This document shows positions 1 through 11,650 of a stretch of DNA of 64,000 bases, piece by piece. The notes beneath the pieces were generated by a model. The model was given only the letters and a program-made list of their open reading frames with translations, was not told where the DNA came from and did no database searches. The stretch's first letter is position 1, and every line of letters begins with the position of its first letter. Source of the stretch: Melanocharis versteri (taxonomy: Eukaryota; Chordata; Aves; Passeriformes; Melanocharitidae); the NCBI GenBank assembly GCA_013397845.1, contig VZTG01006403.1, forward strand, positions 434,001 to 498,000, in the 5' to 3' direction. Made by a program: the position numbers and the translations under genes.

Positions 1-2212
1 TAAGCATATAGTGAAGCTCTCCTCAGTGTACATTTCTTCTCCATTCTCCCATACAAGCAGAGAAAAAGTTGAAATTTAAATAATTATGTTTTCTTTTCAT
101 TAGAGCATAATTTGGGGCCAGAAAAATGTAGGTATAAGTCTCAAACATTTTTCAGGTTTTGAAAATACGGGCAAAGCTTCCCTTATGAAGAGAGAATATG
201 TTTTAGAATAACCGCAATAGCAAAAGTATTCCTTTTTAATGCTAAATAAAGACTTACACTTTGGTAAATAAGACTGCACGCTAAAAGACCTTATAATGCA
301 TTTCTTTCAGTGCATGTAATTTAGATTAGACTTCTTGACTATTAGAAATAGTTGCAATTCTCAGCAGAGCAACACACTATCATCTTAATTTTACTCATGT
401 GGATGATGTCTACAATAAAGAAAAACCCAAACCACGTCCTTTGTGGTTTTTGAAATGCTGAAGTCTGCAAATAATATGATTCTAAATAACTATAGCATAA
501 ATGAGAAAATCTGAACATACTTTATTCATGTGTGCATGCACACACATGCACAGCCTGTATATATGTGTGCATGTGAATGTATGTTTCTGTGCATGAATGA
601 TTTTTGTGGAAATTACTTTCAATTTAATGTAGTTTGAGAGGTTCATTTATGTGCTATTTTTTCTTTAAGTTTGGGATGATTGATAATAAGAGATCGTACA
701 AAAAGTAAGTTGTTTATTGCAATAGGCATGAATGGTCTCCATAGTTAAAACTTAAAAATGAGGAAAGAAAAGGTTTTTAATTACAGTATGTAGGTGTTCT
801 GTCTAATACACATCATATGGCATTGATTTCCAGCAGTAAAAGACTGTAAGTCCAACTGTAAATGTTGTTGTTAGACCTTTCAGAAAACTATCCTGATCTA
901 TTTCAGAATTGTAGCATCATTTTTCCCTTTTTATTTTCTTGCAGACATATTTTCTGTGAGGGAAACATATGTAAATAGATTTTTTTCTTATTTACAGAGA
1001 TTTTCCTTTAACTTTCTTTTTCAGCACTTTCATGTTTGACCTATTAGTGTTTTTGGGCTTTACAAAGCCAGAAAAAAGTGCTTTCCTCAGCAAAACCATC
1101 TGGTTTAGTTTCCTGTGCCTCAACAATGATATGTGTATTATTATCAAGGCCACCCCGGTGGTTTTCTAAGTGGTCTTGTTACAGCGGTGGTCTTACAATT
1201 CAATTGGAGTGATGGAAAAGTTAGACTAAGGCTTCTTTCAAGTATAAGGTTTCCAAACTGATAAATTATGTATTGTTGTCATATTTCTGACACTGACCTA
1301 TTTTGCCATTGTGGCTTGAATGAAGTATCTCTTCCATCAAACAACACAATTACAAGAGTCCTCCTGACAAATTCTGCTTTTGCAGCCTGCTCTTCTTGAG
1401 AATACCAAATTAGGGCACTTTGCATAAATAACTGTAAACGTGCGCTGTGTTCCTATGATTTTAGTTTTCTGCTCTGTCTGGCAACGTGTGAAAACCCAGG
1501 TAAAATGATGACAGGGTCCATGTTTAGGAGCTATCCTTTCACTTGTTCTGAGGCATGTAGAAAGCATACAGATGTCAGCAGAGAGACTACACAATGCAGT
1601 AAACGCACCATCATCGCAGTGCACCTCGGTGCAAGCTGCAGGACAAGGTTTACTCATTAGCTGGTGGCATTGTAGCACCAGGGTGAAAACAAGCCAGACT
1701 TTTAAAAAAAAAAGAAATGTCTGTTCCACCTTTCAGTCAGACTTGTGGTGATTTTAACCTGGGGTAACTCCAGATGAGACTGTGGGAAAGAGATGAATCT
1801 CATGAGGGAGATGGGACTGCCTGGACCTAGGGAGTGAATGCACCAGACAGCCTGCTCAGGGCTGCAGCTGTGCCTGGAGGGAAACCACTGCCCCATCACG
1901 GGATGGAGCGTGTTCACGTAGAGTGAATCTCCACAAAATTTAACAGCAAAGGTCTCACAAGTCTCTCTTCTGTGCTTGTAAATCAGGATTTTAACTTAAT
2001 TTTTTTTCCGTTGTAGCCCGCCTAAAGTTTATGAATTGGGCAAGTTTAAGGCAAATGTGAAGGAAATGTTTTCATAAACATTTTCTAGCCTTCTGCATGC
2101 AAAATTTCAAATACTTACTCTACAACAAGAAAACCCCTAGTTAATGGAAAAAAATATTGATGTTTAATACAAATGAAATATATTTTTTAATCAGCTGAAT
2201 CACTTCAATTGA
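1..2212. other. AT-rich unique intergenic or intronic DNA
   Basis: No gene is supported. The stretch is AT-rich single-copy-looking sequence with a short imperfect TG/CA tract around 527-600. The minus-strand open frame at 1337-1729 begins with GTG rather than ATG, and its hydrophobic start is encoded partly by an A/T homopolymer at about 1702-1713, so it is not called as a gene. Confidence 0.6.
529..544. repeat. 16-bp perfect alternating purine-pyrimidine palindrome
   Basis: TGTGTGCATGCACACA reads identically on both strands and alternates purine and pyrimidine throughout. It sits in a longer imperfect TG/CA tract. Such sequence can form Z-DNA or a small cruciform in principle. No function is implied. 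Confidence 0.85.
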
Positions 2213-2277
2213 CATTTTTCCTTCCTTTCTTTTCTCTTTTTCCCACCATGAGTAGGGAAAAAAAGGAAGAAAAAAAG
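2213..2277. repeat. Pyrimidine tract followed by facing purine tract
   Basis: A nearly pure pyrimidine run (2213-2244, rich in CTTT and TTCC) is followed after about 10 bases by a nearly pure purine run (2254-2277, rich in GGAAA and GAAG). The arms are imperfect reverse complements, with the inner CTTTTTCCC facing GGGAAAAAAAG, so the segment could fold as a hairpin. It is most likely low-complexity DNA. Confidence 0.6.
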
Positions 2278-3320
2278 CCAACCAGGTGTGTCCACGTTTG
2301 AACTCAGAAATTTTTTTTCAGTCAGTTGGTATTTGGCAACGTTTTAAAGGACAGGAAGCAGCATTTTTTTATTGGTAAATGTTAGGCAACATTAATAACA
2401 GGTACTGCTACCAACCCCACCTGTAATAACCCAGATAGTTTCTCTTTATTAACTAATCTATGATTTACAGATTTATTTGAAGCTCAGAATAGTGTACCAC
2501 ATTCTGAGAAAGCTCTATAGCATAGTTGGTTTGAATTTTAATAAGGGGAAAAAATCCCTTAAAACAGATCATTAAAATTTAATGAGGACATTTTTAAAAC
2601 CCTATAATGGTTCAATTTACACTGGAAGTCAAAAATAGTTAATGGTGTTGTTATGTCTGTGTGGTAACATCCTCACTATACAATAATTGTTTTCATTTGA
2701 AATCAAGCCAGTAAAACATCATCGGCAATGCATTCCCAGAATCAACGTTTTTAGTCCTCCAACTACAGGTCATTTCAGTGAAAGAAGAAATGATTCAGAT
2801 AAATTAAAATGGCAGGGCTCACTTTTGTTGTACTATAGCTGTTAATATTCTGTGCATTTTTAAGAAGATTGGTTATCAGCAGAGTGACTGCTCTTTCCTG
2901 ATCTGGATATGGAAAAAAATACCTTTTTGTTGTTGTTGTTTTTTTGAATGGGAAACATTCCCCAAACCCACAGGGTGCACTTAATACGCCACTTTTAGTT
3001 ATAGCAGAAATACTTGAATTTTAGCTGTAGGTGTTTTTGGATGAAGCCTTGACCTAACAACCAACATTAATGATCCAAAGATAGAGCAGCTGAACTTTCC
3101 AGTTGGCCTTTTTTGGCCCATTTTAAGCTTTCCCTGGAGACGGCTCACTTGGTTACCAGGTTAAGTATGTGAAGAAAGCTTATAGCTGTCTTGTGCTTGA
3201 CTCCTTTCTCTCTTCCTCTCAAAATCCACATGATTTCGGCAGTGAGAGCATTGTGTGTTTCCTCAGGAGTATAAGGAGCATTGCGTTGGCAAGGTAGGTG
3301 AGAGACATCAGTGTTTTCTT
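2278..3320. other. Non-coding stretch, nothing recognised
   Basis: AT-rich sequence with a short TTG run near 2927-2941. I see no gene, RNA gene or recognisable transposon. Confidence 0.55.
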
Positions 3321-3760
3321 GTCCACTCTTCCCAGTCAGCTTGGCAGTGTGGCTGGGATGGATTTGCCTGTGGCCATCAACGAGGAGAATGAAGTAAAAT
3401 GATGACTACTGGCATCCTCCAGTGCCTGTAGCTTATGTGAGGGCTGTGCAAAACAGCTGGTGGCTCCTTCAGACCTTCTCAGCACTTCCTGCTCTGAAGG
3501 AGGGTCGAGGCTGACTGGAGCAAGAGATCCAAGCAGTTCTGCTTCCTCGCACGGCCCACAGATCCACAGCTCAGCTCCTGCTGCGAGCAACCTCGGCGGC
3601 CATTCCGTGGCTTCTAGTGCAATAAGGATTTCAGCGGTGCTTCTGAAGTGAGCACGCCCACATATCTGCTTCCAAATTTTCTGTCGTGCAGTGGGATTAA
3701 AAGGATCTCTGGTACTGGATTTGAGGAAGAAAATTAGGGGATCCATAACTATTCATCTGA
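3321..3760. other. GC-richer patch with unassigned ORFs on both strands
   Basis: This patch is visibly richer in G, C and CpG than its flanks, densest at about 3530-3660. A minus-strand frame runs 3746 to 3336 (136 codons) from a true ATG with G at -3 and G at +4. A 63-codon plus-strand frame overlaps it. The minus-strand product matches no family I recognise; it has no clear domain, signal peptide or repeat. Overlapping open frames on both strands are what a stop-poor GC-rich patch gives by chance. I leave it unassigned: it could be an exon of a lineage-specific transcript, but nothing in the sequence shows that. Confidence 0.35.
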
Positions 3761-5293
3761 AATGCTGCCTCTCTGCAAGGACAACTTGCTGAGATTTTTT
3801 TTGTAGAATTGAATGCAGTCCAAGCACATTTGCTTACACTTTAGCTTTGCTCCTAGTAACAAGCTCTGTACATTTCAGAAGCTGATATTTTTTAGTGCAA
3901 GTTGTGCATTATTATTTCTTGATCTGCAAATGGGTTGGATTTTTATTTTTCTTTATATCAAGTAGTTTTCCTTCTTCCAAGTGCACTTTACAGATTTTTT
4001 TTTTAAGGAGCAGTAAATTGCATTAGTAGAGCTTGAACTCCTGCCTTAACCTCTATCAAGTGAGATGTTACTCTACACAGTAATAGTTTATCAAGGCAAC
4101 CGTAATGCTCTAATACAAGGCACACATGTTGCTTTTGACATAATGAAAATTTGGTACAAATTATATGATCTTGCTGCACTGTGTTTTATTTTACAAGAAA
4201 AAGTAATGCTTTGTGTTGCTAATGCAGTATATTTCTCGTACAATACAGGCACATTTCCCCCTTCCTATTAATTTATTTTCCTGCATTTATTTCCAGACCA
4301 ACATTACATTTCCATGTCTGGTGGGAATTTCTCTCTTTGTCTGAGGTGTTTTAAATTCAACAAGCATAAGGTTTTTAATATATCATGTTCATTTTAAAGG
4401 GGAAATAATTGACAAGGGAAAAATATTTTCTATAGCCTTTTCATTTTATTGCCAGTATTATTACTGATATCCAAGGTAGATACATACTAAAAACACTGCA
4501 GGTTTAAAACCGTTCATCTGCCAGATTACAAACAGATCTTGGAATATTGCAAAGGTGTCAGGAGGCATGAGATAGAATGGTCCTTCCCACCGCTCCAATA
4601 TGTCCATGTTCCACGTTTATGTTTATCTGATGTTTTATTTCAGCCCACAACACCTTGTGACCCACATGCCCTATCCGTGGAATGCACCCCTGGAATGTGT
4701 CTTTCTGAGCTGATAGTACTGGTAGCAGAGGTGACACTGGGTAGCAAGGAGGAGCCTGCCATAAAGCAGGGCTCTGCTGTGTTCTGTTTTCTGGGAATGC
4801 CAAAGTCAAGGACCAAGGAGCTTCCCTTCCAAGGACCTTTTCCAGGCTAACTAGTGCCTCATCTCTAGCAGAACCTTTTTTTTTCTTTTCCTTTTTAAAG
4901 TATTCTAAGAGCAGGTAGTAGCAATTTAGAACTGGCGTCGGTTGGTGGTTTGTGCAAGTTCTTATGGTCTGAGCACACATAATGTAGCACTTTAATATTA
5001 TGTACAGCATTTTAATAACATCTTAAAAATATATGGGTGCTATTTTAGAAAATATATTATTTGATCCAGGTAGCCATGAAGGGTAAGGACATGTGTGAAG
5101 TGCTCAAGGCCCAAGAGGACTGTAGGGCTGTGAGTTCTCTCATTGCCCCCTTGGAAAACCTGAGCAGTGACGGTTCTGAAAACCAACTGCAGGAATTGGT
5201 TTGGAGTGAAATCTTCTTCTAATAATACGATTATTGGCTTTGGTGGGACTTCATTCACTGTGTCTTACATTTGTGTACAGGGAGGCCAGCAGA
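3761..5293. other. Non-coding stretch with chance ORFs
   Basis: Mostly AT-rich. A 150-codon minus-strand ATG frame (5010 to 4558) contains a lysine run encoded by the T-rich tract near 4877-4900 and has no recognisable family. The 103-codon plus-strand frame at 4539 opens with TTG. Neither is called as a gene. Confidence 0.5.
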
Positions 5294-5362
5294 AGGGAAA
5301 GAGGCTCTGTGCCTGCCCAGAGTTACACAGTACATCTGTGATAGGACAGACATGATTTGGCA
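5294..5362 (+). mobile_element. Possible ancient MIR-like SINE fragment
   Basis: The order of words (AAAGAGGCTCTGTGCCTG, then CCCAGAGTTACACAG, then a CATCTGTGATAGGACAGA stretch) resembles the central part of MIR-type tRNA-derived SINEs. That part reads roughly: cleared gradient of aggcacagag, cttgcccaaggtcacacag, agtggcagagc. Such elements are old in amniotes and survive in birds as short diverged pieces. The identification comes from remembered consensus and was not aligned. Confidence 0.4.
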
Positions 5363-7960
5363 TTAAAAGTGACCTCACGAGACATTAAAATGTCATTTAA
5401 CACATTACCAATAAAACCAGGAAGCATAATAAAGAGTTTTCACCTGGCCTGCCTAGTGCCAGTTTTCAGTCTCAGTTTTGACAGAATAATGGAAATGGTG
5501 CACAACTGCCCACTCCTTGTAATTAAGTAAATTAGACTTTCCTTAAAGAAGGCCTTTTTGTTACTGGTGTTCATAAGGTCACATCTAAAGAAAGGTGGTG
5601 TAAAACCAACAGGCACACGTGTAAAAGTATAGCTTGCAAAAGAAGTTTGAGTAAAAAGTCCACCTAAACTGAAAGTAAATTAATCATCATTCTTACCACA
5701 ATAATTTTGGAGTGGTTATATAAAATAGTGTTAAATAATAGCAGAATCATGCACTATTTACATTCACTTTTAGAATACACTAAACTCAAGAGAAACAAGA
5801 CTCAATTCCCTTGGCTTAATTTATTCATATGAGGTCTGGGAACAAATTATGTCATGAAATTCCATGCTGATGATAGGCAATTAGTTGTGCTGATTTGTAG
5901 CAGTCTGATCATTTAAATACAATGTGTCATAAATATTTCAAGTTGGGGAAAAAAATCCAAATTCTGAAATCATTATCTTAAAAAATGCCTTGGATAGTTG
6001 TTTATGTTCTGGAGCTGCTCGCAAAACAGTTGATAGTTTTATTGGAATATCTTAAAGTGATCCTTTTTGCTTAGATATGGGCTTTTGCTGGGATACTGGT
6101 TCATATAAAGTCTCTTTAAGTGAAACTGTCTAACTTGTCACTGCAAACTCTGTCGGTGTTGGTTTTAGAAAGTACTGCCGGAGCTTATAGTGTTACTACA
6201 CTTCCTTGGAAGGAAAAATCACACGCACTTTTCTATTTCATGAAGGCAGATAAAAGCTGGAAAAGAAAACTGCCTGTAAGCAAGGACAAACTGGTGGTGC
6301 TCAGGATGAAAACCAGGATCTGGAGTCCCACCCAGAACCAACTCCCCAGCAGCTGAAAGGAGCACTGTCTGGCAGAGAAAAGCAAATTTATACTCAGGGC
6401 TACCACAGCTAATGGAAATAACACTGCATCCTCGTGTTGGGGGGATGTGAGCAATACAAGTTGAGGAATAAGACCCCAGTTTTTAGGGGAATACTGTGCT
6501 CTCATCACTTGCTCTCGGGCCAAAGTGAGCCATCAGCTGCCATGTGCTTGATTCTGCCTGTGAAAGAAGACTGAAATTCTCTAGCCTGAGTGGGTCACAA
6601 AACAAAAACATGTATAGAAAGTAGCAAGCATATGCATTAGATGTTGATGATTTGTTTTCTTACAGAGTGAAGAGAGATGAGGGAATGATGTGCTTAGTAG
6701 ACAAGTTCGACTCGAGAATTGTCCTTAACAATAATTAGAATTCTACTCTTGAAACTAAAAGGGGCTGGCTCTGCAGGATCCCATTTATTGGCTTATGAAT
6801 ATTCTGCATTTCTGCAGAATTAGTAGTTTTCTATTGGGCACAGAGAGCCAGCTCAGCCTGCCCACTTGGTTAGGGAAGAAGACAGCAAATGCAGGTTCCC
6901 TGTGTATCCTCTCAGCACAAATAGGCCTGTCAGCCTACCGCTGCTAAAATAAGTGTATCTTTTTACAGATGATAAAACCGGTCACTAGTGCTGCAGGTTA
7001 GATTGAGAACACCCCTGCAGTTGTTTCTAATTAGCAGAAGACCCAAGTGATCTTCAGCTTTGAATCCTACTGCTTACCTGCATGGTGGCAAAGCACACAG
7101 CTGGACTGTGGCCTTAACTTACACAGGCACCTGATCAACCACGCACGGTAGACCTTTCTTCCAGATTTCACCCTGAAACCTGAAAATTAACACATAGATG
7201 CCTTTTTATTAATGTCTTCAGTCCTTTGGCTGTAATCTTTTTAAAGATGATGCATATTATATTTTCATGCCCAGTTTGTGTCCTCCTCTGCTTTGTGACA
7301 CCACAGATGCCTTGAAACAAACCTGCATGTGCATGCGTGGGTTGCTGCTCCTTCCGTCTTGTGTTACAGGGAATAACAGGAGTGCAAAGATTTGTCCTCC
7401 AAGACTGTGTGTGGGGACTGTTGAGGTAGCATCTGAGGTGTTACTGAAATTTTAATAGCAGCAGGTGCCCAGTCTTTAACAAAAACATCCTTTTCTGCTA
7501 GATGTTTGTTAGGCACCAAAGCCTGATAGGTGTCAGCAAATATAAAGTACCAGATTTTTTTATGCTATTTTTTTTTTTGCTTTTCAGTTGCTGGAATTTC
7601 TTTTTTTCTTCTCTTTTGTTAGAGCCGTGAATCCCCATAGTTAGAGCAGAAAAAAACACAACAACAAAGACTGAATTTTAGTTGGTGAAAAGGAAAGACA
7701 AGAGGGGGATACATAAGGGTATTTGAATTTTTAACAAAAATACTTATAGGAAAACAATAAAATTACTTATTTCCATTAGAATTTTCAAGATACTGAGTTC
7801 CTTTGCATGTACACACAGCAGGAATTAATTGGAAGTAGCTACAATAATATTCAGAAAAAGCTTGCCAAGTTGTCTGTTCAACAGAATTTGAATTAAAACA
7901 GAACAAGAAAAGGGCCTAAGAGAGCAGGCCTACCCAGAGAAACAAGAAAGATTTATACCT
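5363..7960. other. AT-rich non-coding stretch
   Basis: No gene seen; 5356-6119 lacks any open frame of 60 codons. A candidate conserved segment lies at 5811-5935. T-rich runs occur near 7555-7620. Small overlapping open frames at 6120-6523 look accidental. Confidence 0.55.
5811..5935. promoter_or_regulatory. Candidate conserved non-coding segment
   Basis: Complex, unique sequence with homeodomain-type cores (CAATTAG at about 5878) and an AATTATGTCATGAAATT stretch. It lacks repeats and open frames. The regulatory reading is inference from texture only. Confidence 0.25.
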
Positions 7961-8290
7961 TGAGCAGATTGGATTTGTTATTCAGTGGCTCCTATTACTG
8001 CGATGTTTGTTGCTTTATTTAGATGAACAGCTTGGCTCTGGCTGCCTTTGTTCCCGCTGTCCAGAAGACTTGGCACGTTTCGTGTCGTGCACGGTGCAGT
8101 TTGAGAGGGAGACCTGCAAAAGGACATCCACCCAAGGCGAGCTGGCAGACAATAGCAGAACATCCTTTGCTTTGGAAGCGCCTCATCAGGAAAGCATTGG
8201 TCCTGCCTCTTTGTATTTAGCTGAATGCAGATGAGAGGCGTGATTAACACTAATGAGTGACCAGGGATTTATTGTTTACTTAAAGATAAG
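7961..8290. promoter_or_regulatory. Candidate conserved segment with overlapping chance ORFs
   Basis: Three frames (two plus, one minus) stay open across about 8007-8250, which reflects local composition more than coding. The right end (8201-8290) is complex, non-repetitive sequence that includes GTGATTAACACTAATGAG, a run of homeodomain-like cores. It could be a conserved enhancer or an exon of an unannotated transcript; no splice or start evidence favours an exon. Confidence 0.25.
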
Positions 8291-8817
8291 GCAGGAGCTT
8301 CCTTGGTTGGCACGTTCTGCCAAATCGTTTGATCCTAGTTCACTCTTTTATTATTTGCTGTTGCTCGTTTTGACAGTGGTAGTTGTTGTTGCTTTACGTG
8401 ATTTCTTTCACCAAAATCTTTTCATCACTTGTGCTTATTTTATTTTATTTTTATTGTAAATTGTCTGAGCTGTTTGTCATTTGGTCCACAGTACTCTGGA
8501 GGTCCTTTACGTGCATCACATGTTCTGCATCCAACAGTGCTTTTTCTGTTCAGTTCTTGCCCTCCTCCCCAAAGCTGAAATAAATCAAAGTAGGTTGAGA
8601 CTCAGTCGCAATAAATCAAGACCTGTCCAAAACTGGAGCCTGCCCAGTCAAAATGTCATAGCTTGGCTTTCACTGAGGATTAATTAAAGGCCTGATATAA
8701 AGCCCAGATGTGCTTCAGGAGAGTAGCAAACTGCCTGGTGGTGGCTATGCTAAAAACCAAGTATCCCCATGAATCTGCCCACCCAAGAACATGGAGGAGG
8801 AGAAGGCTGAGGAAAAG
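8291..8817. other. Non-coding stretch
   Basis: No gene or repeat recognised. The right half (8580-8710) is complex sequence ending in a GGATTAATTAAAGG word. Confidence 0.5.
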
Positions 8818-8837
8818 GGAAGAAGGGAGGGGAGGGG
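8818..8837 (+). other. Potential G-quadruplex motif
   Basis: Four G-runs (GGG, GGG, GGGG, GGGG) are separated by AAGAA, A and A, within a purine-rich tract spanning about 8791-8846. This meets the usual four-run, short-loop pattern for an intramolecular quadruplex on the plus strand. Confidence 0.6.
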
Positions 8838-9048
8838 AGGAAAGGAGTAAACTGAATCAAGCATGATTTTATAGCATCTATGTTGGCAGAAAACAAGACG
8901 AGCTCTATGTTAGAGCACCTCTGAAAAAAATACAAAGCCTGCATGTGTGCATCTCTGACAGCCTCAGAGAACATAATTGTTTAAAAGTTCAATATTAATC
9001 GGGAGCGGGATAAAACTAACACAGGGAGTGAACTTTTGCACTTTTTAC

Positions 9049-9136
9049 GGCCAAATATATATATANNNNNNNNNNNNNNNNNNNNNNNNNNNNNNNNNNN
9101 NNNNNNNNNNNNNNNNNNNNNTATATGTATTTGGCC
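9049..9136. repeat. AT-rich inverted repeat whose centre is unsequenced
   Basis: The left arm GGCCAAATATATATA (9049-9063) is repeated in reverse complement by TATATGTATTTGGCC (9122-9136) with one mismatch. Both arms run into TA repeats at the gap edges. The natural reading is a TA-rich hairpin or long TA microsatellite that stopped sequencing or assembly. Confidence 0.85.
9066..9121. other. Assembly gap, 56 N
   Basis: A run of 56 undetermined bases. The gap breaks a TA dinucleotide tract; the true length is unknown and may differ from the number of N. Confidence 0.99.
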
Positions 9137-9650
9137 TGCCCAGTGACTGAGCTTGCTCAGTGCCTGTTTTACATTAAATTCCTGAAACTCATCTTTACTA
9201 AAATAGTTTAGCTGAAGATTCCTGTGGCTCTGATAGTGACAGATATGGAAATGTGCATGTTTCTAAACTCGGTATATTTAAATATAAATATATAAAATAC
9301 ACTTAACTTACATGCTGCTTGCATAATGGCCTTTGCAGAACTCCAACTTTGGTTCCAGAGGTACAGTGATTTAATTGAACAGTGTGCATGGAATGACCCC
9401 TTTTAAAAAAGACAGGCACTTAAAGAGTGTTGCAGATCAGTTGTGGGACACAATATATGGTTATTCTCACTCTTTTGCAGGCATAGAAATAAAATTTCCT
9501 GGGGGAAAAAAGAATAAAAATAATAGTACCTCATTGTTTGTATTGAATTAAATGATTTCCTGAATAAGATTAGTCCAACATTTAATGTCATAATTGGTTT
9601 CTTTTTCTTTGAATTTGCTGCATGTAAGTAAGGAGTACATACACGTGCTC
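9137..9650. other. AT-rich non-coding stretch
   Basis: Contains an ATATAAATATATAAA tract near 9281-9298. No gene seen. Confidence 0.55.
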
Positions 9651-11650
9651 TGATGAGATGCAGTGTTGGATTTTCATGGACCTGGGCGAATGGTTCTGGG
9701 ATGGCAGGAGAAATCTGCCAAGCAGCGCTGCCCTATGCTCTTCAGTCCGACGTAGTGAGTCACAGTTTATGCAGCAGTCGGTTTTGATGCCCTGGATATT
9801 CCTAGGTATGGGATGTTTCTATGCATGTGTTTGTGATGGACTTGTGTATTCATTTTACTTATATATCTTCTTAGAGATATGACATCTTTTCGAGTCTCGC
9901 CTCTGCCCAGATTAAATGAGTGTCACCTTGCAAAACAGGCAGACAAGCAGGAGATAAGGAGCTGGACAAGAGGCGTAGATTAATGTCTTATTTCTGCAGA
10001 ATGTGAGCCAAGAGTATATCAGTTCCTTGTTAAGGCCCCTACAAGGTCTGACGAAAGCCAGGGCTTGAGGGAAGGCTGGTGTCAGGCTTCCCAGTCCTGC
10101 TGCCTCTGGCTTGTCCTTTGTGCGCGTGGTAGATACGTGTTCGTGCCGCCTCGGCAAAGCAGAACCACGGCAAGCCTTGGCTGTGACACGCATGTCAGAT
10201 GGTTAGCAAGTAACAGGTTTTGCTCTTCAGCAGTCCCTCCTCCTGTGCAGTGAGGAAAAAGCTACTGAACCTGATACTTTCCTCTGCTGAGTCATTGCAC
10301 CTCGGGGAAACTTGCAATGCTGGTTGGGTACACACTCCTCCATAGGTCACCAAAGGACAGATTATACCATGTTGCCTCGTGCATGGTCCTGTCTCTAAAG
10401 GAGCACTCAGCATTATTCGAGCCACCTTCAGTCTCCCTGCTCATTTCCCAAATCTTTGTTGCAGCCCCTTTGTGTTTTCCGCGATCTTGATTTTTACATG
10501 CTGTCCATTTGGTTCACCAGACTTCACCTACGCTGTCCTCCTCATACCTTACTTCTTCCAATAGTAGTTCCATTGTAATTCTGCTCTCTTCCATGCTCCC
10601 AGATGATGTGTCCCTGTTTTAGATGGAAGACCCTTCATGGATCTCACCGCTATTGCTGCAATTATTGCCACTAGTTGCAGGTGGTAAAAGAGTAAATATG
10701 CCATGAGTCTTACTGGGTGGTTCGCTGAGGAGAAGGTCCCTGTCAAGTTGCAGTGGTTGCTAGTTTCAGGGAGCAGCAGGAACGGGGCTGCACCATGAGG
10801 GCGACGGGCTGTGGGCTGACGGGGACCCCAGCACAAGCAGCGCCCTCATCAACCAGGGCACAGTCCTGCAGTGTCTGAGCTGGCTGGACAGACATAGGTG
10901 AGGGTAACAGGGTCCCATAAGCAGCTGCAGGCAAGGCAAGGTGATGAATCAACTTTGGGGTTCATGCAGGGTTCCAGTTGGGAGCAACAGAAGGGACTGG
11001 AGACCAGGAGAGACAGTGAATGAACCACTGTATCAGAGAACAGGACAGGGCCAAGATATGCCTGCAGCATAGCTCAGGCAAGATTTGAGTGTCTGGGTCT
11101 GTATCAAAATGGAGCCCCTGGACGCATGGGAAGAGTGACCCCTCACAGTATGCTGTCAGAGCAAGAAGGGAGAAGGGAAAACGTCTTGTGGAGGACTTGG
11201 GCAGTGGAGGAAGTGAAGGAGCTACCACCACAGTGCATTTGGTTTAGCTAAGCAATAATAAAACATAACTGGAGGTAGAATGGGAAAGGTCTGGAGTTCC
11301 ATTTTAATTAAAGCAGGGGGTTGACCCAATTAACACCAAATTACAATTACAGCCTATTGGGCGGTAGAGAGAAGCCCTGTGCGTGCGTTCCCTCTGGAGA
11401 TGGGGAGTCAGCGTGCCTTGTGGGGCTGCTTGCCTCTGGGAACAATGGTTGGCTTTCAGGCTGCTGGTCTGGCCCCGGTGCTCCAGCTCCCTTCTGCTCT
11501 CGGGGGCTGCTGTAAAGTCATGTTTGGGAATGCGTTACTGTGGGTGGGAGAGCCTGGGCCAGAGAGCACTGGAGAAGAGGAGCTTAGGGCTTGCACAGGG
11601 AGCTAGGTTTTGTGACACCCATCCTGCAGAGCTTTACAAGAGGGAAATAC
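9651..11650. other. GC-richer block with many overlapping chance ORFs
   Basis: The largest interval that is visibly less AT-rich than the rest. CpG-containing spots lie near 10120-10195 and 10785-10850, and several open frames overlap on both strands (for example 9912-10253 and 10743-11231). None exceeds 107 codons and none resembles a known family. The many frames follow from fewer stop codons in GC-richer DNA. It could be an old, unrecognisable transposon or an exon-bearing piece of a non-coding transcript. CpG density is too low by eye to call a CpG island. Confidence 0.4.

Noticed and set aside
1337..1729. Minus-strand 130-codon frame, cysteine-rich (14 Cys) with a hydrophobic N-terminus, resembling a secreted peptide
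   Set aside because: Its first codon is GTG, and the first ATG comes only after the hydrophobic part. The start of that hydrophobic part is encoded by an A/T homopolymer. No family is recognised.
4558..5010. 150-codon minus-strand ATG frame
   Set aside because: Contains a lysine run from a T-rich tract, overlaps another frame and has no family resemblance.
6962..6985. TTTTTACAGATGATAAAACC resembling the MIR core
   Set aside because: Only one short word matches and the flanks do not continue the consensus.
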